A DNA stretch of 64,000 nucleotides from Simmondsia chinensis (taxonomy: Eukaryota > Streptophyta > Magnoliopsida > Caryophyllales > Simmondsiaceae). Made by a program: the position numbers and the translations under genes. The notes under the pieces are model-generated. The model saw nothing but the letters and a program-made list of their open reading frames with translations, did not search any database and had not been told where the DNA came from. Every line of letters starts with the position of its first letter. Position 1 is the first letter of the stretch. This document shows, piece after piece, positions 45,922 through 57,095 of this stretch. The stretch covers positions 4,977,501-5,041,500 of the forward strand of contig JAGTTD010000010.1 of NCBI GenBank assembly GCA_018398585.1. The letters run 5' to 3'.

Positions 45922-46140
45922 TACCAGGATCCCATAAGAACTCCGAAGTTAAGCGTGCTTGGACGAGAGTAGTACCAAGATGGGTGACCTCCTGAGAAGT
46001 CCTCACTCTTAGATTGGGGGCACTGGAAACAGCCTCTCTTCAGGTTAACATCCTGAAGGGGGAAGGCTGAGTACATCCACCCCCCCAGACCCTGCGTAGG
46101 CGAGAGCTCCTTGAGGCACTGGGTATGTTCCTTCCTTTTT
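45922..46140 (+). mobile_element. 5S rRNA-headed SINE, copy 5
   Basis: The 5S part starts at ACCAGGATCCCATAAGAACT and covers A box (GAAGTTAAGCGTGCTTGG), intermediate element (GTAGTACCAAG) and C box (GATGGGTGACCTCCTGAG). The body follows with AACAGCCTCTCTTCAGG, CCTGAAGGGGGAAGGCTGAG, AGACCCTGCGTAGGCGAGAG and GGCACTGGGTATG, then a T-rich end. It interrupts a MITE-like stretch (about 45820-46345) carrying AATTTAGGTC and AAATTGGCACAATT words. Confidence 0.88.
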
Positions 46141-46346
46141 TAATTTACATAATTTTGAGCCATGCAATCACGTTTAATGTAAGAAACTTACTCTAAATCT
46201 ACGTATTGGCTCAATTTAATCAAATCCATAGTCTAATTATTAAAAAATTTATTAATAACTGAACATAAAGGTTACTCTAAGGATAAAAGTAACACAATAT
46301 CAATTATATAAAAACTAAATTGGCACAATTTATAGTAAAATGACTG

Positions 46347-46646
46347 AGGCTATGTTTGATAAGCAAATTTTTATGGCGTTTTTCATAGCTTTTAGATTTT
46401 TGACTGGTCAAACAGTTAATAACGCTGTTCGGTAAAAAAAAATTTGCTAGTGTTTTTCAAAGAGTTTATTTAGCTTTTAGCTTTTCAAATTCTATGTAAT
46501 CAAATTCTGTTTATCGTTTTATAATAATCCACCAACTTCAACATCTAATTTTACCAAACATATTAACCTTTAACTAACAGCTAACAGTTAATCAGTTAGC
46601 TAACAGTTAAATGCTAACAACAAATAACTACAGCCAAACATAGCCT
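46347..46646. mobile_element. 300-bp MITE with 12-bp inverted ends
   Basis: Begins AGGCTATGTTTG and ends CAAACATAGCCT. The interior is AT-rich with CTAACAGTTAA repeats and no coding capacity. A target duplication is not clear. Confidence 0.65.
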
Positions 46647-47316
46647 ACATTGATGCAATTAGTAAAACTTTGGTATTAACAACTTTTTCTTATAAAAATA
46701 GGGATATATTATATTCAAAAAGAAGAGAGTAAAAATATAAACTCAAATATAATTATAAAAAAATGATAAGTATTTTATTTCATAACTCATGAACTAGAAA
46801 TTTTTTTTTTTTCATGCAAATATACATCTCAAATTTTCTCTCTCTTTCTTTTCCTTTTCAATGTTCTTCTTCTTTACCTTTTTACATTTTTCTACGTTTT
46901 TTTTTCAAACATTACGTTTTTTTTTTTTTTCTTATTCTCAGGAACATATATATATATATATACATAATATACTTTTGCTTAGTCACTATGATGAGTTTAA
47001 ATTACAAATAACGGGATAATTTAATATTTTTAAATTAACTTTTACTTTACTAATTATCATTGTATTAGTATTTTTGTTCTCATAATATAAATTAGTTTTT
47101 ATAAAATAATAAATTATTTATTTTTTGGGTAAAAGGAGGGAGAGAATTGTCTTTTTTCCCCATTAAATTAAGTGAATAATTAATCAAACAAAAAAGTAAG
47201 TAGGAGAGGGGTCAGTTTAATCAGTTAATTAAATTAAATTAAAAGTGTGGGAGTGTGGCTATCATTTTGTCTCCCCAAAGCAGTCTTCATGAATCAGCCT
47301 TACTTCTCCTGCTTGC
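46647..47316. other. AT-rich intergenic DNA
   Basis: No gene. Homopolymer T/A runs at 46798-46812 and 46908-46930 and a (TA)n run at 46945-46962. Confidence 0.4.
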
Positions 47317-47338
47317 TTTTCTTATATATATTTACAAC

Positions 47339-47595
47339 AATAACAATAATAACAATAGATCCGGTGTCTCAAGGACTCCCGCCTAACCAGGGTTTGAAAG
47401 GGGTGAATGTACGTAGCCTTACCCCTTCAAGGTGTAACCTTGTCAAGAGCTGTTTCCAAGAACGCCTAATTTTATAGGGTTGGCAATACAAGGACTTTCT
47501 AGGAGGTCACCTACCCCGGTACTACTCTCGTCCAAGCACGCTTAACTTCAGAGTTCTAATGGGATCCAATGCGTTAGTGCCTGATATATGAACCC
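47339..47595 (-). mobile_element. 5S rRNA-headed SINE, copy 6, full length
   Basis: On the minus strand the copy starts with GGGTTCATATATCAGGCACT, which corresponds to nucleotide 1 onward of plant 5S rRNA (GGGTGCGATCATACCAGCAC). The complete 5S-like head includes GAAGTTAAGCGTGCTTGGAC and GGTGACCTCCTAGAAAGTCC. It is followed by the SINE body (TAAGGCTACGTACATTC) and a tail ending in ATTGTTATTATTGTTATTG. The flanks starting TTTTCTTATATAT (47317-47337 and 47597-47617) match at 19 of 21 positions. This is the best copy to define the family. Confidence 0.88.
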
Positions 47596-47617
47596 TTTTT
47601 CTTATATATTTCTACAA

Positions 47618-48346
47618 TATAAAAACAGCAGTATTATTGTCATGACAATTTTTTTTTTATTAATGTTAGGGTAACTATAGAGACTTTTAAAGTTTGTTAT
47701 ATGTTGAAATTGTCTTAATATTAATAAAACTGCTATAACAATACAAATACTAATAAAAATTCTAACCATCTTTCCCTATATAATACGGGAAAAAATCAGT
47801 CATTTTATGAGAATAATTTGCCAAAACGTCGTCGTTGTAGCTTCTCTCTTATGCTATTAGAAAAATAAAATGCCTAATGATATACCTCTATGCACTCAAA
47901 TTTCAGGATCCAATGTTGTATAAGAATATAGTTATTATTAAAAAAGTTATGAAATAATTGTTTTTCTCATAAGTCAATAGTATACAATTATGATATGTAA
48001 AATTGAGGATATAATTAGATGTATGAATTAGGTGCATCCAGCATTGCTTATCAAAAAATCAAGGTCATGTTTGGTGATGTGTGATTTGAGTTTAAAATTG
48101 AGGTTCAAACTCGAATTATGGTTAAAATTTTTAAATTTGTTATTTGATTACCTATTGAAATTAGAATTATATTTTGACAATCAAGTTGATAGAATTATGT
48201 ATTAACTAAGGTTATCCATTTAAATTACTAGGAGCATGAGAAAAGAATTGTAATTTTATATTCATTCCAATTACCTAAAACTCAAAATAACACTATCGAA
48301 AGTATCCATCTGAACTAAATTTAACCCAAGAGTATGCCATGAATAT
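47618..48346. other. AT-rich intergenic DNA
   Basis: No gene. From 48060 to 48345 the words GTTCAAACTCGAATTATGG and AATTGTAATTTTATATTCATTCC suggest a decayed MITE, but ends were not found. Confidence 0.35.
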
Positions 48347-48349
48347 GTA

Positions 48350-49398
48350 GGCTTCGTTTGTTTCGGGGAAAAACCACATTCTAGGAAGTGGTTTTCCCCT
48401 TTTTCTTTGTTTGGCTCATAGAAAACCTTTTCTCTTAAATGAGGGAAACTGACTTCCCTTTCAAAACGGGGGAAGTTGTGATTCTGAGTGGCTTAAAAAC
48501 CTTCGCAGTAATCATCATGCCAATTGAGATCGAATCAAAATAAACCAGACTGCACTGTAAACATTTAATGTCAATATCCGACAAGAATTACACTAATTAA
48601 TTAAAAGCAGTTCAGATATTACTTTAACAGAACAACTTTAATCAAGTTGAATTGTTATATAATATTACAGAAGAAAATTATCTAGGTAATATTTTAGCAT
48701 TTATTACATAGGTATTGTGATTATTTCAGTAATATACGATGATGTACCACGAAGTTTAAAAATTTTTTCACGAATTAGGTATCTTTTGCCAAAATTTGGT
48801 ATATTTTAAATGAAAACAGCAATCTATATGTATCCTACATCATAATGCAATAATTTCTTTTGTCCAAAAATGCTAACATGACATATTTTTTGATGATATA
48901 TAAGTAATTTTTGTTAGAATGTGGACAACTTTTTGATAATATGATATTTATACTACATCAATTTTTTAGCAGAAATTAACCGAATTTTAATGAAAATTCA
49001 CCCGATTTTAACACAATATATAAACAAGTGATAAAATTTCTTATCTCTTGACACCTCATTGTATATAATAAAATGACAGAGTATTTATATGATAAATGCT
49101 CAAATTTTATAATACCTAAGAAATAATTTTTCTAATTTATACAGCTTTGATAGTTACCTTTTTATTTTGTTACTTCATATATGTTATATTATTACTTATG
49201 TTGTCCTATAAAAAGGTATAAAATGATTGGTGAAAAATATTTTTTTAAAACATACACGAAGATATCATAATGGGGAATTAAGTTTTCCTTTGAAACAAAT
49301 AACGAAAAACCCCACTCAGAATTCATATTTCCTTGGAAAACTTTTTTCGAAGAAAAATCAATTCCTAGATTCTACTTTCCTTCAAAACAAACGGAGCC
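48350..49398. mobile_element. 1.05-kb non-autonomous DNA transposon
   Basis: The ends are GGCTTCGTTTGTTT and its near reverse complement AAACAAACGGAGCC. GTA is directly outside both (48347-48349, 49399-49401), compatible with a 3-bp target duplication of a PIF/Harbinger-like element. Subterminal GGAAAA and TTTTCC blocks are also mirrored. The interior has no protein. Confidence 0.62.
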
Positions 49399-49439
49399 GT
49401 AGTTTCATTTGAAATCTATTTTAAAGCCTAGTTGAGTTA

Positions 49440-49515
49440 TTCGGGTTCTGTTAGGCCTTACTCGCTCGAGTCGCCTGTTTTGTATCGTGACTATGTCGTT
49501 AATTATCAAAAAAAG
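49440..49515 (+). mobile_element. Very short LINE 3' end
   Basis: GGCCTTACTCGCTCGAGTCGCC..., GTATCGTGACTATGTCG and TTAATTATCAAAAAAA closely follow the last 70 bases of the LINE at 57096-59093 (TGCCTATTTTATATTGTGAC, GTGTCATTAATTATCGAAAA). This is a strongly 5'-truncated insertion. Confidence 0.65.
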
Positions 49516-50024
49516 GGGTTATTTACATTTTAGTACCTTGACGTTTTTGAAAATAATAAAAAGGACTTTGACCTTTTTGAATTATTAAAAAAATCCCTAA
49601 GTTTTTGTTGTATTAATAAAAAAAATCCCCAAGTTTTTGTCGCATTAATAAAAAGGCTTCTCTCTGACGTGATAATGTCATTTTTGATCGACGAAGCTGA
49701 TGTGACAGTTGTGTTTTTATTAATGTTACAATAAAATGACAAAAATACCCTTTAATAACCATATTTTGAAACAAATTAAGCGAAAATAGGTAACTCCGCA
49801 TAACATAATATCTCAAATTTTGTTATTATAAAGTAATAATAAGAGTATTGAAGTGTACTTTAGGTCATTTTATTATAGCATTAATAAAATATAATTTCCA
49901 CGTCAGCTCCATCGACCATTTTATTGATATGACAAAAACTTAGAAGACTTTAAAATAATTCAAAAAGGTCAGAATATTTTTTATTATTTTTAAAAATACT
50001 GAAATACTAAAATATAAATAACCC
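49516..50024. mobile_element. 509-bp MITE with long inverted ends
   Basis: The ends are GGGTTATTTACATTTTAGTA and, reverse complemented, GGGTTATTTATATTTTAGTA. The inverted similarity extends further through AAAATAATAAAAA and GACCTTTTTGAATTATT. It lies directly behind the poly(A) of a LINE tail. The open frames 49530-49816 are shadows. Confidence 0.75.
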
Positions 50025-50446
50025 AAGAAAAAAAAGCCTAGCCTTTTGGACCTATAATTATGAAGGCATCAGGAATAGTCTTTTACTTTTTAGAAATTAA
50101 ATTGATTTCTCTTTTTTTTTCTATTTTTGATAATTTGAGTTAAAATTCTAAACAAAAAATAAAGATAAGATAAAATTCTTTTTTTAAAAATAATTTTTTA
50201 TTTCTAAAAAAGAAAAAATAATCTCTATATATTAAAGAAAAGTTTTTCCTCCCCAAAACTCTCTACCCCCACTTTTAAAAGGCTTAGATCTTTTATTAAA
50301 AAAATATGACATAATTAAAATTTGAAAAAAAATTAAAGTTAGGTCATTTAGTAGTTAAAAATAATAACTTATGTTTAAAGCAACTGACATAATATATTAA
50401 AATTTTAAAATTATAAACATCCTCCATAAATCACACGAAATAACGC
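50025..50446. other. AT-rich intergenic DNA
   Basis: No gene or repeat recognised. Confidence 0.4.
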
Positions 50447-50895
50447 TACAACAACAACAACAACAACAAACCTAATGTCTATAAGGGCTCCCGCAAAAGC
50501 AGGGGCGGGGGTAGATGTACGCAGCCTTCCCCCTTCAGGGAGTTACCCTGAAGAGAGGCTGTTTCCGAGGACCCCCAACCTGAGAAGTTAGTCCGCAGCA
50601 TAGAGCATGTGACCTGGCAGCAGAAGAGTAACAAAGCATGAGTAGGACAAAACATACGGCAAGCAAGACAACAAACACAAAGCACAAACACACACACAAA
50701 GCAAACCACATCAAGTAGAAATCAAAGAATAGGTAGGCAGGTAGGCAGGCACATAGCTCAGGAGAGTAAGTACACAACTTAAGTGCGCTAGGAGGATATC
50801 ACGACCTAGCACTAGTAAGCTAGACTACCCTACTCCAATTGGAGCATCGATAACCCCTATACTAGCTCTGCATTAGGCCCTATACTCCAACAAAC
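50447..50895 (-). mobile_element. RTE-type LINE 3' end
   Basis: On the minus strand, coding traces come first (ASIGVI-APIGVG, about 50885-50825), matching [13 protein letters not shown] of the LINE at 35357. Then CTTACTAGTGCTAGGTCGTGATATCC and a UTR with CCTGCCTACCTGCCTACC repeats follow. The tail carries GGTCCTCGGAAACAGCCTC, CCTGAAGGGGGAAGGCTGCG and GGGAGCCCTTATAGACATTAGG, then (TTG)n at 50450-50470. It is the least decayed tail besides 36100-36240. Confidence 0.83.
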
Positions 50896-51237
50896 ACGAA
50901 ATAACGTTGGTGACAAATAATACCAAACAAATCTAAAATGGAATGGGATGGCCATTAGAATTTGAATATAAGGGCAGGGAAAGTGGGGCCCCATGGTAGA
51001 GCAATATATTTGAAATAATACAACACTTTTTCATAATATATAGTATAATATTAATAAAAACAATAGGATAAAAAAGATGTCATTCTTATGCACATGGAAA
51101 TCAATCCAGGCCGTTGATTCTGTACGGACTTCATTCTTTTCTATTTTCATCCGGTGATCATTGAGATCTGTCTACACCTTTGTTTATTAATATATTGATA
51201 ACTTTATGCATTTTGTGAAAATAATCCCCTATGAGAG
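50896..51237. other. Intergenic DNA without recognised features
   Basis: No gene or repeat recognised. Confidence 0.4.
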
Positions 51238-51785
51238 TATGTCAAAGTTCACAGTGATATTGATTGTTCAATTTTAACTACGGAGTTGGTATACGAGGTC
51301 TGCTTTGTGCTTTATGCTTTGAGTTTTGTTTTTTTTCGCTTTTTAGGGTTGACGGCTCATGGATGCAACCTCTCTTTGGGTACGGTTGTATACATCCCAC
51401 CGGCCCAGATCCTGCTCTAGTAGGAGCCTTTGTCACACTGGGATTACTGTTGTTGTCGTTTAGTTGGTATGAGGACCATATATAAGCTTAAGTAAAGTTT
51501 CATCCTAAAACTAGTTGGCATTAGGTGGGGTAAACTACTAGGCTTATATATTGATCTATTCTCTTTCACAACTCCAATGTGAGATCCAGTTAAACTCATA
51601 TGTCAAAGTTCAGAGTAATGTTCATTGTTAAATTTTAATTACGGAGTTGGTCCGTAAGGTCCATATATAAGCTTAAGTTAGGTTTCATCCTAAAATCAAT
51701 TGATACTTGGTGAAATAAGCAATAGGCTTATGTATTGATTTACTCTTTCTCACAATTTCAATGTAGGATTTAACTAGACTCACAC
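51238..51785. repeat. Tandem duplication of about 190 bp
   Basis: The unit beginning ATGTCAAAGTTCA and running to the AACTCATA region recurs at 51600-51785. Shared phrases are TACGGAGTTGGT, CCATATATAAGCTTAAGT, TTTCATCCTAAAA and CTTTCTCACAA. The first unit is longer because a LINE tail (51293-51461) is inserted in it. Confidence 0.75.
51293..51461 (+). mobile_element. 5'-truncated RTE LINE tail with 9-bp target duplication
   Basis: AGTTGGTAT occurs at 51284-51292 and 51462-51470. The insert carries GGGTACGGTTGTATACATCCC, CAGATCCTGCTCTAGTAGGAGCC and ACACTGGGATTACTGTTGTTG, a diverged form of the RTE/SINE tail. The second tandem unit lacks it and shows the empty site. Confidence 0.78.
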
Positions 51786-51989
51786 GTGAAGTCTTTAATA
51801 CTCCTCTTCACATGTGAGTTTCCTTTAATATTCGCATCCCATGTCTTCTTTGGTCCAATTGGGATTACATCCAGTTGGATCCAACATTCACTAAAGAGGT
51901 TCCCGACACACTAAACTCAAATATATCCCTTTTTACAAGGACATGGTGCTCAAACAAGAACACTGGATTATCAACATGCTTTGATACCA

Positions 51990-52202
51990 TGTTAGACAAA
52001 TTAAGAGAAATGGAAGAAGGGAATTGCAGTCACTGTATATTTTCACCAAATTGAAATATAGTCATACATATACAAAATTAGGGAGACAATATGGACAGAG
52101 AGAAAAATGAAGACAATATAGTTCTAGAATCGTTCACTATCCTAAATGGTTAGCCTAGGATCATGGAAGAATATTGTAGCCGTCATTATTATATTTCTAA
52201 CA
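51990..52202 (-). repeat. LTR with adjacent tRNA-Met primer site
   Basis: On the minus strand 213 bases run from TGTTAGAAATATAATAATG to GTCTAACA. TGGTATCAAAGCA follows directly at 51989-51977. This is an LTR edge and primer site of a copia- or TRIM-type element whose interior would lie toward 51790. A second LTR was not found. Confidence 0.65.
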
Positions 52203-53984
52203 TTAATAACTCCTTTTATGCCAATTATTTTTCATATTGGTAATTCTTAATGGATTCTCGACATGTTAGACGAGGAAGGCAAATAGTTCCAATGTCTTAT
52301 AAGAGTATGCAAGACGAATAAATAGTTAAACGGATTGTGGATATATAAACATGACGAGAAGAAAGAAAGAAGGGGTCATTCTATCTTCGTGTCCTCCATT
52401 CATCCAATGTTTTTCCCTTGTTTCTTATATGTGTGATTAAGGAATGAGCGTAACATGGTTCACTGCAAGTGGGGCCACGTGTATGTGCACATGTAAGAAG
52501 CAGCGACGTGGGTTACAAAAAGTAGAGTTCAACCACTTATAAGAATCGTTTCCCTACTGAGAGAAGGTTTGAGATTTTGATGATAATGGAGTTTGAGGTC
52601 TTATGGTTGAGGCTCCCAAATTAGGTATCGGCTAATAGGTTTATCTACCAATATGGAAGATAAGGATTGTGCTAGGTCCGGAGCAACAATTTGTTGATAT
52701 CGGGGGGAAAGTAAGACGCGCCGTATACGAAATGATAAGAAAATTTTAAAGTTAAAGATCTTGGCCCAAGTAAATTATCACTTTAGTTTGAGAGAGAGTT
52801 ATTTGCTGACCTTACCCAAGTAGTAGTATGTCAATGCGGTGCAATTCTTGGTACGTACAGTATGATTTCTTGAACATGGATAATTGTCTCAGTGTCATCC
52901 ACTAGATTGACTACTTGATCCACCTTGGCAATCAGAATGCCCACAAATCCCTTGGCCATGCCCGTTGAGCTTATCTTGTGGTTAATTAGCCGTCAAGTCC
53001 CATATGCTAGCTACTATCCATGCATGACGCTAATTCGGTGTGGTTCACTTGAGAATCAGTCGATTCCAACTCCTCCATCTAGACGATATATTTTTTGGGC
53101 CTTCAAATTTGAAAGAGTTTGCTTAATTTCACTTCGTAGTGACATAGGCATTTATATTAATTCATTTGGAAGACCAAACACGGCATAGTATATAAGTTCA
53201 CAATTTGAGACTAGTGAGTCCATGATAGCAACATTGTCCGTAATTGATTTGAGTTCGGTTAGGCATGTGTTCGCAGTTATTTAATTACTTCTTAAATTAG
53301 AAGTCTTCCAACAAAACCACTTGCCTTTGCTAGATTGTCTAAGATTTTTACTCTTCTTCTCCTCCTCTAGAGGACCCATCGACATTAGTGGAGCAACTCT
53401 AGTCCATTGACATTTGCCTCGCAAGAATGAAAAGGTTCAACGAGGCTTCTGGTAAATCCACAACAAACTTTCTCATCTCTATCCTTCTAGATACCCCAAG
53501 AACGAGTTATGGATTTCAGTTGGACCAGATCCATGCCAAATCCATTTTGAACCCATTACACGTCTAATCTAACCCATATCTATGTCAGACCCTTTTTACA
53601 TGGATCGTATCCATGTCAAACCCATTGTTGATCCTTTATCAGTCAACCCTTTTTGACATTGATCCAAACCCGTATCAAACTGAATCGCAATTTTAAGCAA
53701 TGATTGACATAGCAATAACGGTTTCTAATGTTTAAAAAACATAGGAGCTATCTAGCTCCTTGTCTTAATCCTTGACTTTATTCCCAGCAAAAATCTTTGA
53801 CTATCTTACAACTTGTATTGGCTACATTTTCTAGCCGTTGCAATCCCTAGGCACAGGTGTCTACATTTTTCATATAGTCAATGAAATCGTTGTTTCATTT
53901 CAAAAAGTCATATTTCTTGGAAAATCCTAAACCCTAGCTTAAATTATGATTTGACCATCAACATTGGGTTTCGAGCATTTATAT
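52203..53984. other. Intergenic DNA without recognised features
   Basis: The open frame 52925-53188 has no known motif. At 53540-53680 the words GATCC(A/G)(A/T)(A/G)(T/C)CC...TCAAACCCATT recur irregularly, a minor degenerate repeat. Confidence 0.35.
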
Positions 53985-54180
53985 TTTATTTGACAACTGG
54001 ATAAAAAGGGTAAAGAGAAAGAGAGTAAGGTATTATTCTATCATTATTTGAATATATCTACTAAAAGAGGTAAATGAGTTGTCATTATTTGAAAATTGAG
54101 TAAAATAATAAGGGTAAAAGAGATTATAATTAAAATGAGGGTAGAATTGTCCAAATTTTTTAATAAAAAATAGCTATACT
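53985..54180. repeat. MITE-like repeat, family of 63745
   Basis: TTTGACAACTGGATAAAAAGGG, TTTGAATATATCTACTAAAAG and AATAAGGGTAAAAGAGATTATAATT follow the same order in 63745-63950 and, reversed, in intron 2 of the subtilase gene. Confidence 0.6.
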
Positions 54181-56541
54181 ATGAAAGTCACATAATACTC
54201 GTTACTTTTTAAGAACGAAAAGATACGCATATCATACACATACAAATCTGACAATTACATTTACATCTTTAATAACAGCTATGTGTATGGTGTAGTAGTC
54301 AGACTATCCACCTCCAACCACGTTTAATAAATAGAAAATCTAATACAGACAAATAGGGTAACCATATAAAGATGACTGATACCAGAACATCTCGTCCAGA
54401 AAACTTCGGATATTGGCTTAGATACAAAATACCAAATTGAGAATTTTTTTTTTTTTTTTAAGGTCAAATATTTAAATATCAACATCTTTAAATGTCAAAT
54501 AAATACATTTATAACACAATTTTAAAATACAAACTATATGTTGGTAATGACTAATCAAATATGTAGAAATAAAGTAATTCAATGTTACAATAGAATACGA
54601 AACACACAGGAATGCCGATGTTTACTAACTTTTCTTTTGATTTTCTTCATTCAACTTTCTACACTGCAAGATATTGATCTAATTATGATGAAAAAATATG
54701 TCGTATTAAAGTTATAATTGGGGTATCTAATATGGTGCAACAAAAAATGCTATGTTAGGGCTTCCTACTCGAACTAAATGCATACTCTTCTTCTTGATTT
54801 AGGTGCTATAGATAATGACCCTATTGCCGTGAAGTATATGGTTGCAGTTAGCAGGACTAATAAGGCGATGCCATAACAGGCTCTAAATTGTTATGGCGCT
54901 TAAACTCACCATATTAGCTTTTCGATGATGAAGTTGGACTACCTTTCTAAGACACCAAATATGGGGAGATATTTTGCCGTATTATTGTCAATCCATTCTA
55001 GCGAGATGAATTTCTCGGTATTAACTTAATAATGCACACTTATTATATCTAAATTACAACGATTATTTATTTTTCCATAAATAATTTAATTTTTGGCATT
55101 TCTGTTCTTTATACGGCGCCTTTTATTGTCGTATTTGTCAAATTTTCTTGTTGTGATAATTGAATATGTAAATCTGAAAAGCATTTTTTTTCAACTTTTT
55201 CAATTATGATCTTTTAACTTCAATTTTTCATTTATAATGAAAATTTTTCCTAGGAAACTATTTTTCTTATTCCTGTTGAACTTTTTGGATTAAGATAAAA
55301 GAAATAAGCTATTATTTAAAAGCACTTTTTAATTGTACATTATCAAGATAGGACAACAAAGAATTCAATAAGAAGTGTCCACATCACAAAATGAAAATTG
55401 GCCAACCCCATCAAGATCTTTTGGTAAATGTATAAATGTATATAATTATTAGTATAGCCGATACAGCGAGAATATAAGAATTATAGAAACGGAAGGGCCA
55501 ACAATTTTTCTTTAGATTTTTTATTTGCTAAAACAATAAGAAAACAAAGGAAAAATAAGTATTCAAATTTTCACACTCAAGAATAGGAGAAAACTCAAGA
55601 AAAAATAATAGAATATATGAAAATTAAATTACCTAAACCTTAGACTTCCTCTTGCTTAAAGAGAGGAGAAAACTCACTTAGAATAAAAGATTTAAAAGAT
55701 AAAAAGATAAATAAAAAAGACTTAAAGATAAGTACAATAATTATTAATAGTTATCTATAGTCTACTAGCTAAATAACCTAACTCTTCAAGCCATATCTTT
55801 AGCCACGTCCCCATTCGTCAACCCTACTCGCCATCTTCTACTTGCCATCTCTATATTGTGACATCTACCTATGCGTTGCATTAATACATAAAATTAATTA
55901 GGGTTTACCCAACAAATTTGATGAGATGGGAATGATGTCGTTCTATTGAATGAGGCATGTGCTTAGCATGTGGTTGGAAACCAATTCTTAGTAAGCACGC
56001 ACTCAAGGCGATTACCAAGGATGCTGCTACATAAATGACATAAGCTCGAGCTTGAGTTAGTTATTTGGAAAGTTACTAGAGATGCCAGAAGAAACGTGGG
56101 CTTCAAGGACAATTACATGTAAGTACAGTGATGTGGAGACGAAAGGCTATTTGAACACTTGCCTTTTTTGGAAGAATTGTTGCATATCAGGCTCGATGTC
56201 CAAAGACGTGTTGATTTGCTTATTGAAAATCAGGAGCAACAGTTAGAATCTATACCTATAAATAAGGGAATCAATGTCTTAGCAAATGGTCCTAACACTA
56301 ACATACGAATTCTTCAATTTATTTTACAACATGCTTTGTGCTTCATTTACTATTTTTTTTCCCTTCTTAGGAGTAGTTGTACTTGTAGCTTCACATCAGC
56401 GAACAATTTTTTCTTCTACCATAGTTTTAGCATTCACTGTTATAGAGAATTCAATTGGTGATGTTGGTCTAAGGTTTTGCTAACCAAGCTCTAAGCTTGA
56501 AAGCATTGATCTTAGATTATTAAGTCAATTTGGTGTGTGTG

Positions 56542-56595
<54 letters not shown>

Positions 56596-57081
56596 TGTCA
56601 TTCAATTTATCTTGAGGCAAGGGCATCGGGGATAGATCAGAATTGAATCGAGTTCAAGATAGGTTGTCAAGCTCTCAAACTTATCCTCACTCCAATTCCC
56701 CACTCTTAAGTGTTTGAAGTAAGGCATTTGAGATGTGTCCTACATTGATTAGTCCCAACTTTTGTTTGGCTCAAGTCCATATAAAAGTGCCTTGATTGGA
56801 GCATTATTAGTTGCATCCACTCAAAAGTTCCAACTGAAATCCAATTCACCCGTAACACCAAAACACATAATGAGTGATTCATTTTGGTCCATCATGTGCG
56901 GTTATACTCGATTTACCGACAAGTCGAGGTAACTCCTGGAACAAAACTTGGTTTTTCTTTTTAAATTCAAGGCAACCATACAAACAAACTAGTCAGTGAA
57001 ATAGGAAAAAACAGTTTATTTATATCAATAATCTTTATACTTTTGTTGGCCATTGTGTTAACTGAAACATTTTACTTTTAA
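54181..57081. other. AT-rich intergenic DNA with a microsatellite
   Basis: No convincing gene. Frames at 56159-56461 and 56286-56483 overlap in different phases and have no motif I recognise. A (TG)n(TA)n(TG)n microsatellite lies at 56533-56594. Confidence 0.35.
56533..56594. repeat. TG/TA microsatellite
   Basis: Alternating TG, then TA, then about 19 TG dinucleotides. Confidence 0.95.
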
Positions 57082-57095
57082 GGGTAATTTCTAGA

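Noticed and set aside
45922..46140. Cassandra TRIM (5S sequence inside LTRs)
   Set aside because: No LTR pair with primer site and polypurine tract surrounds the 5S part, and the body ends in a LINE-like tail. Copy 47339-47595 starts at 5S base 1 with a long target duplication.
56159..56483. Small membrane proteins of 100 and 65 residues
   Set aside because: Overlapping frames in T-rich DNA with hydrophobic codon bias only. No homology recalled.
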